A stretch of DNA of 42,661 bases, taken from the NCBI GenBank assembly GCA_021736445.1, contig JAIPGA010000012.1, positions 1-42,661 on the forward strand, written 5' to 3'. The notes under the pieces were generated by a model. That model was given only the letters and a program-made list of their open reading frames with translations. It did not search any database and was not told the DNA's origin. Source of the stretch: Synergistales bacterium (GTDB taxonomy: Bacteria; Synergistota; Synergistia; Synergistales; Aminiphilaceae). The position numbers and the translations under genes are program-made. This document shows positions 41,524-42,661 of the stretch, in pieces. The stretch's first letter is position 1; each line of letters opens with the position of its first letter.

Positions 41524-42661
41524 ATGGCCGGCGAACAGCCTGTCGAACGGATGCCGGTTCTGCCCGTACGTGACATTGTTCTGTTCCCCGGGGTCATTGC
41601 CCCGCTCTTTGTGGGAAGGCCGCGTTCCCTGAAAGCGCTTGAAGAGTGCATGCTCAAAGACAAGAAGGTCTTCATCGTCGCACAGCGGGACATGCAGGTG
41701 GATGAACCAGGCCCGGAGGATTTCTTCACCGTGGGCACCGTATGTCAGGTTCTCCAGATGACGCGCGTTCCCGATGGCTCTACAAAAGCACTCGTCGAAG
41801 GTTTGTATCGCGGAAAAGCCGAAGACTACACCCTGGAAAGGGACTACTATGAGGTCTTCCTTCCCGAAAACGGCGACCAAGCGGAAGGAAGAGAAGAGGA
41901 TGACGACGAGGGACAGATGGAAGCTCTCCGACGGAGTGCGCTGGAGCAATTTGAGCACTATGTCTCGCTGCACCCGAAGATCCCGAACGAGGTCATCGCC
42001 TCCGTCAGCTCTGTTGACAATACGGATCAGCTGGCGGATATCATCGCCTCCCATGCCCTTTTAAAGGTCGATCAGAAGCAGCGTCTTCTGGAAATCGGTA
42101 CACCGGAACAACGACTGGAAGAGCTGCTCAAGCTGCTCATGGGCGAGGTGGAAATCCTCGAGCTTGAGCATAACATCCATGACCGAGTCCGGCAGGAGAT
42201 GGAGCACAGCCAGCGGGAATACTATCTGCGGGAACAGCTGAAGATCATCCAGGACGAGCTTGGCACAGGCGAAGGCTCATCGGAAATCCAGGAATTCAAG
42301 GAACATATCAAAAAGGCCAAAATGCCAAAAGATGTGGAACGCAAGGCCTACAAAGAGACGGAACGCCTGTCCAAAATGCCTGGAATGTCTGCAGAAGCAA
42401 CCGTGGTCCGCACCTACATCGATTGGCTCACCTCCCTCCCCTGGCAAAAGCAGTCCAAGGACATCCTGGATATATCACGGGCGCAGAAAGTCTTAAACGA
42501 AGACCACTACGGACTCGACGAGATCAAGGAACGGATCCTGGAGTTTCTGGCCATCCGGAAGCAGGCGAGACAAGGTGTGAAAGGGCAAGTGCTCTGCTTT
42601 GTAGGCCCGCCTGGTGTCGGGAAGACATCTCTGGGGAAATCCATCGCTCGGGCATTGAATC
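41524..42661 (+). CDS. lon: ATP-dependent protease Lon, N-terminal part (cut by the window end)
   Basis: The frame starts with ATG at 41524, behind GGGAGG (41508-41513), and stays open to the end of the window (379 residues visible). The N-terminal LonN domain reads MPVLPVRDIVLFPGVIAPLFVG; helical regions follow with HSQREYYLREQLKIIQDELG, then YIDWLTSLPW and HYGLDEIKERILEFLA. Walker A GPPGVGKT begins at residue 361, near the edge. The rest of the AAA+ domain and the Ser-Lys protease domain lie beyond the window. An acidic insertion (about residues 115-135) is present in the N domain. It is the last gene of the tig-clpP-clpX-lon group. Confidence 0.95.
   Translation, partial: MAGEQPVERMPVLPVRDIVLFPGVIAPLFVGRPRSLKALEECMLKDKKVFIVAQRDMQVDEPGPEDFFTVGTVCQVLQMTRVPDGSTKALVEGLYRGKAEDYTLERDYYEVFLPENGDQAEGREEDDDEGQMEALRRSALEQFEHYVSLHPKIPNEVIASVSSVDNTDQLADIIASHALLKVDQKQRLLEIGTPEQRLEELLKLLMGEVEILELEHNIHDRVRQEMEHSQREYYLREQLKIIQDELGTGEGSSEIQEFKEHIKKAKMPKDVERKAYKETERLSKMPGMSAEATVVRTYIDWLTSLPWQKQSKDILDISRAQKVLNEDHYGLDEIKERILEFLAIRKQARQGVKGQVLCFVGPPGVGKTSLGKSIARALN

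Overview
The window is a densely packed bacterial chromosome segment of about 42.7 kb. It holds 37 protein genes (one cut at each edge), 10 tRNA genes and several promoters and stem-loops. The gene set and order (mazG, phoH/pgpH/ybeY/era/recO/glyQS, rimP-nusA-ylxR-L7Ae-infB-ylxP-rbfA, ppsR-ppdK, DUF1850 plus a fused TRAP permease, a Gram-positive-like PgpH and an RqcH-type NFACT protein) recall an anaerobic amino-acid-fermenting bacterium, most likely of the Synergistota. That assignment rests on gene content and recall, not on a search. GTG and TTG starts are frequent, genes often overlap by one to four bases, and base composition is moderately GC-rich throughout except for the 5' end of the exported-protein gene near 37154.

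Layout. (1) 1-11555, plus strand: end of mfd, mazG, an Nfu-type iron-sulfur carrier, then a translationally coupled run phoH-pgpH-ybeY-corC-cdd-era-recO and glyQ-glyS: rRNA maturation, small-ribosomal-subunit assembly, nucleotide housekeeping and glycyl-tRNA synthesis. (2) 11670-16282: ppsR-ppdK, a regulator and its target enzyme, then a dNTPase. (3) 16287-18566, minus strand: a class A penicillin-binding protein converging on dgt. (4) 18844-26732: the rimP-nusA-infB operon behind an extended -10 promoter and a leader terminator hairpin, continuing into rbfA, nrnA, truB and ribF. (5) 26707-27269: a small accessory-looking spot with a stand-alone recombinase core-binding domain on the minus strand and a tRNA-Arg(CCT) with its own promoter and terminator. 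(6) 27305-29921: DUF1850 and TRAP 4TM/12TM fusion permease. (7) 30059-34326: ileS, a DksA/TraR-type zinc protein behind a perfect palindrome, and an RluD-type pseudouridine synthase; rqcH converges from the minus strand (34277-35968). (8) 36054-37112: nine tRNA genes (Ala, Pro, Gly, Arg, His, Arg, Lys, Lys, Leu) with two promoters. (9) 37154-38005: a poorly recognised exported protein. (10) 38137 to the end: the proteostasis group tig-clpP-clpX-lon.

Most of the window is conserved information-processing and protein-quality-control machinery. I did not find a convincing new defence or biosynthetic system. The points most worth a second look are the orphan recombinase domain wedged between ribF and tRNA-Arg, the 28-base palindrome over the dksA-like promoter, the rimP leader attenuator, and the out-of-frame ylxP/rbfA overlap.
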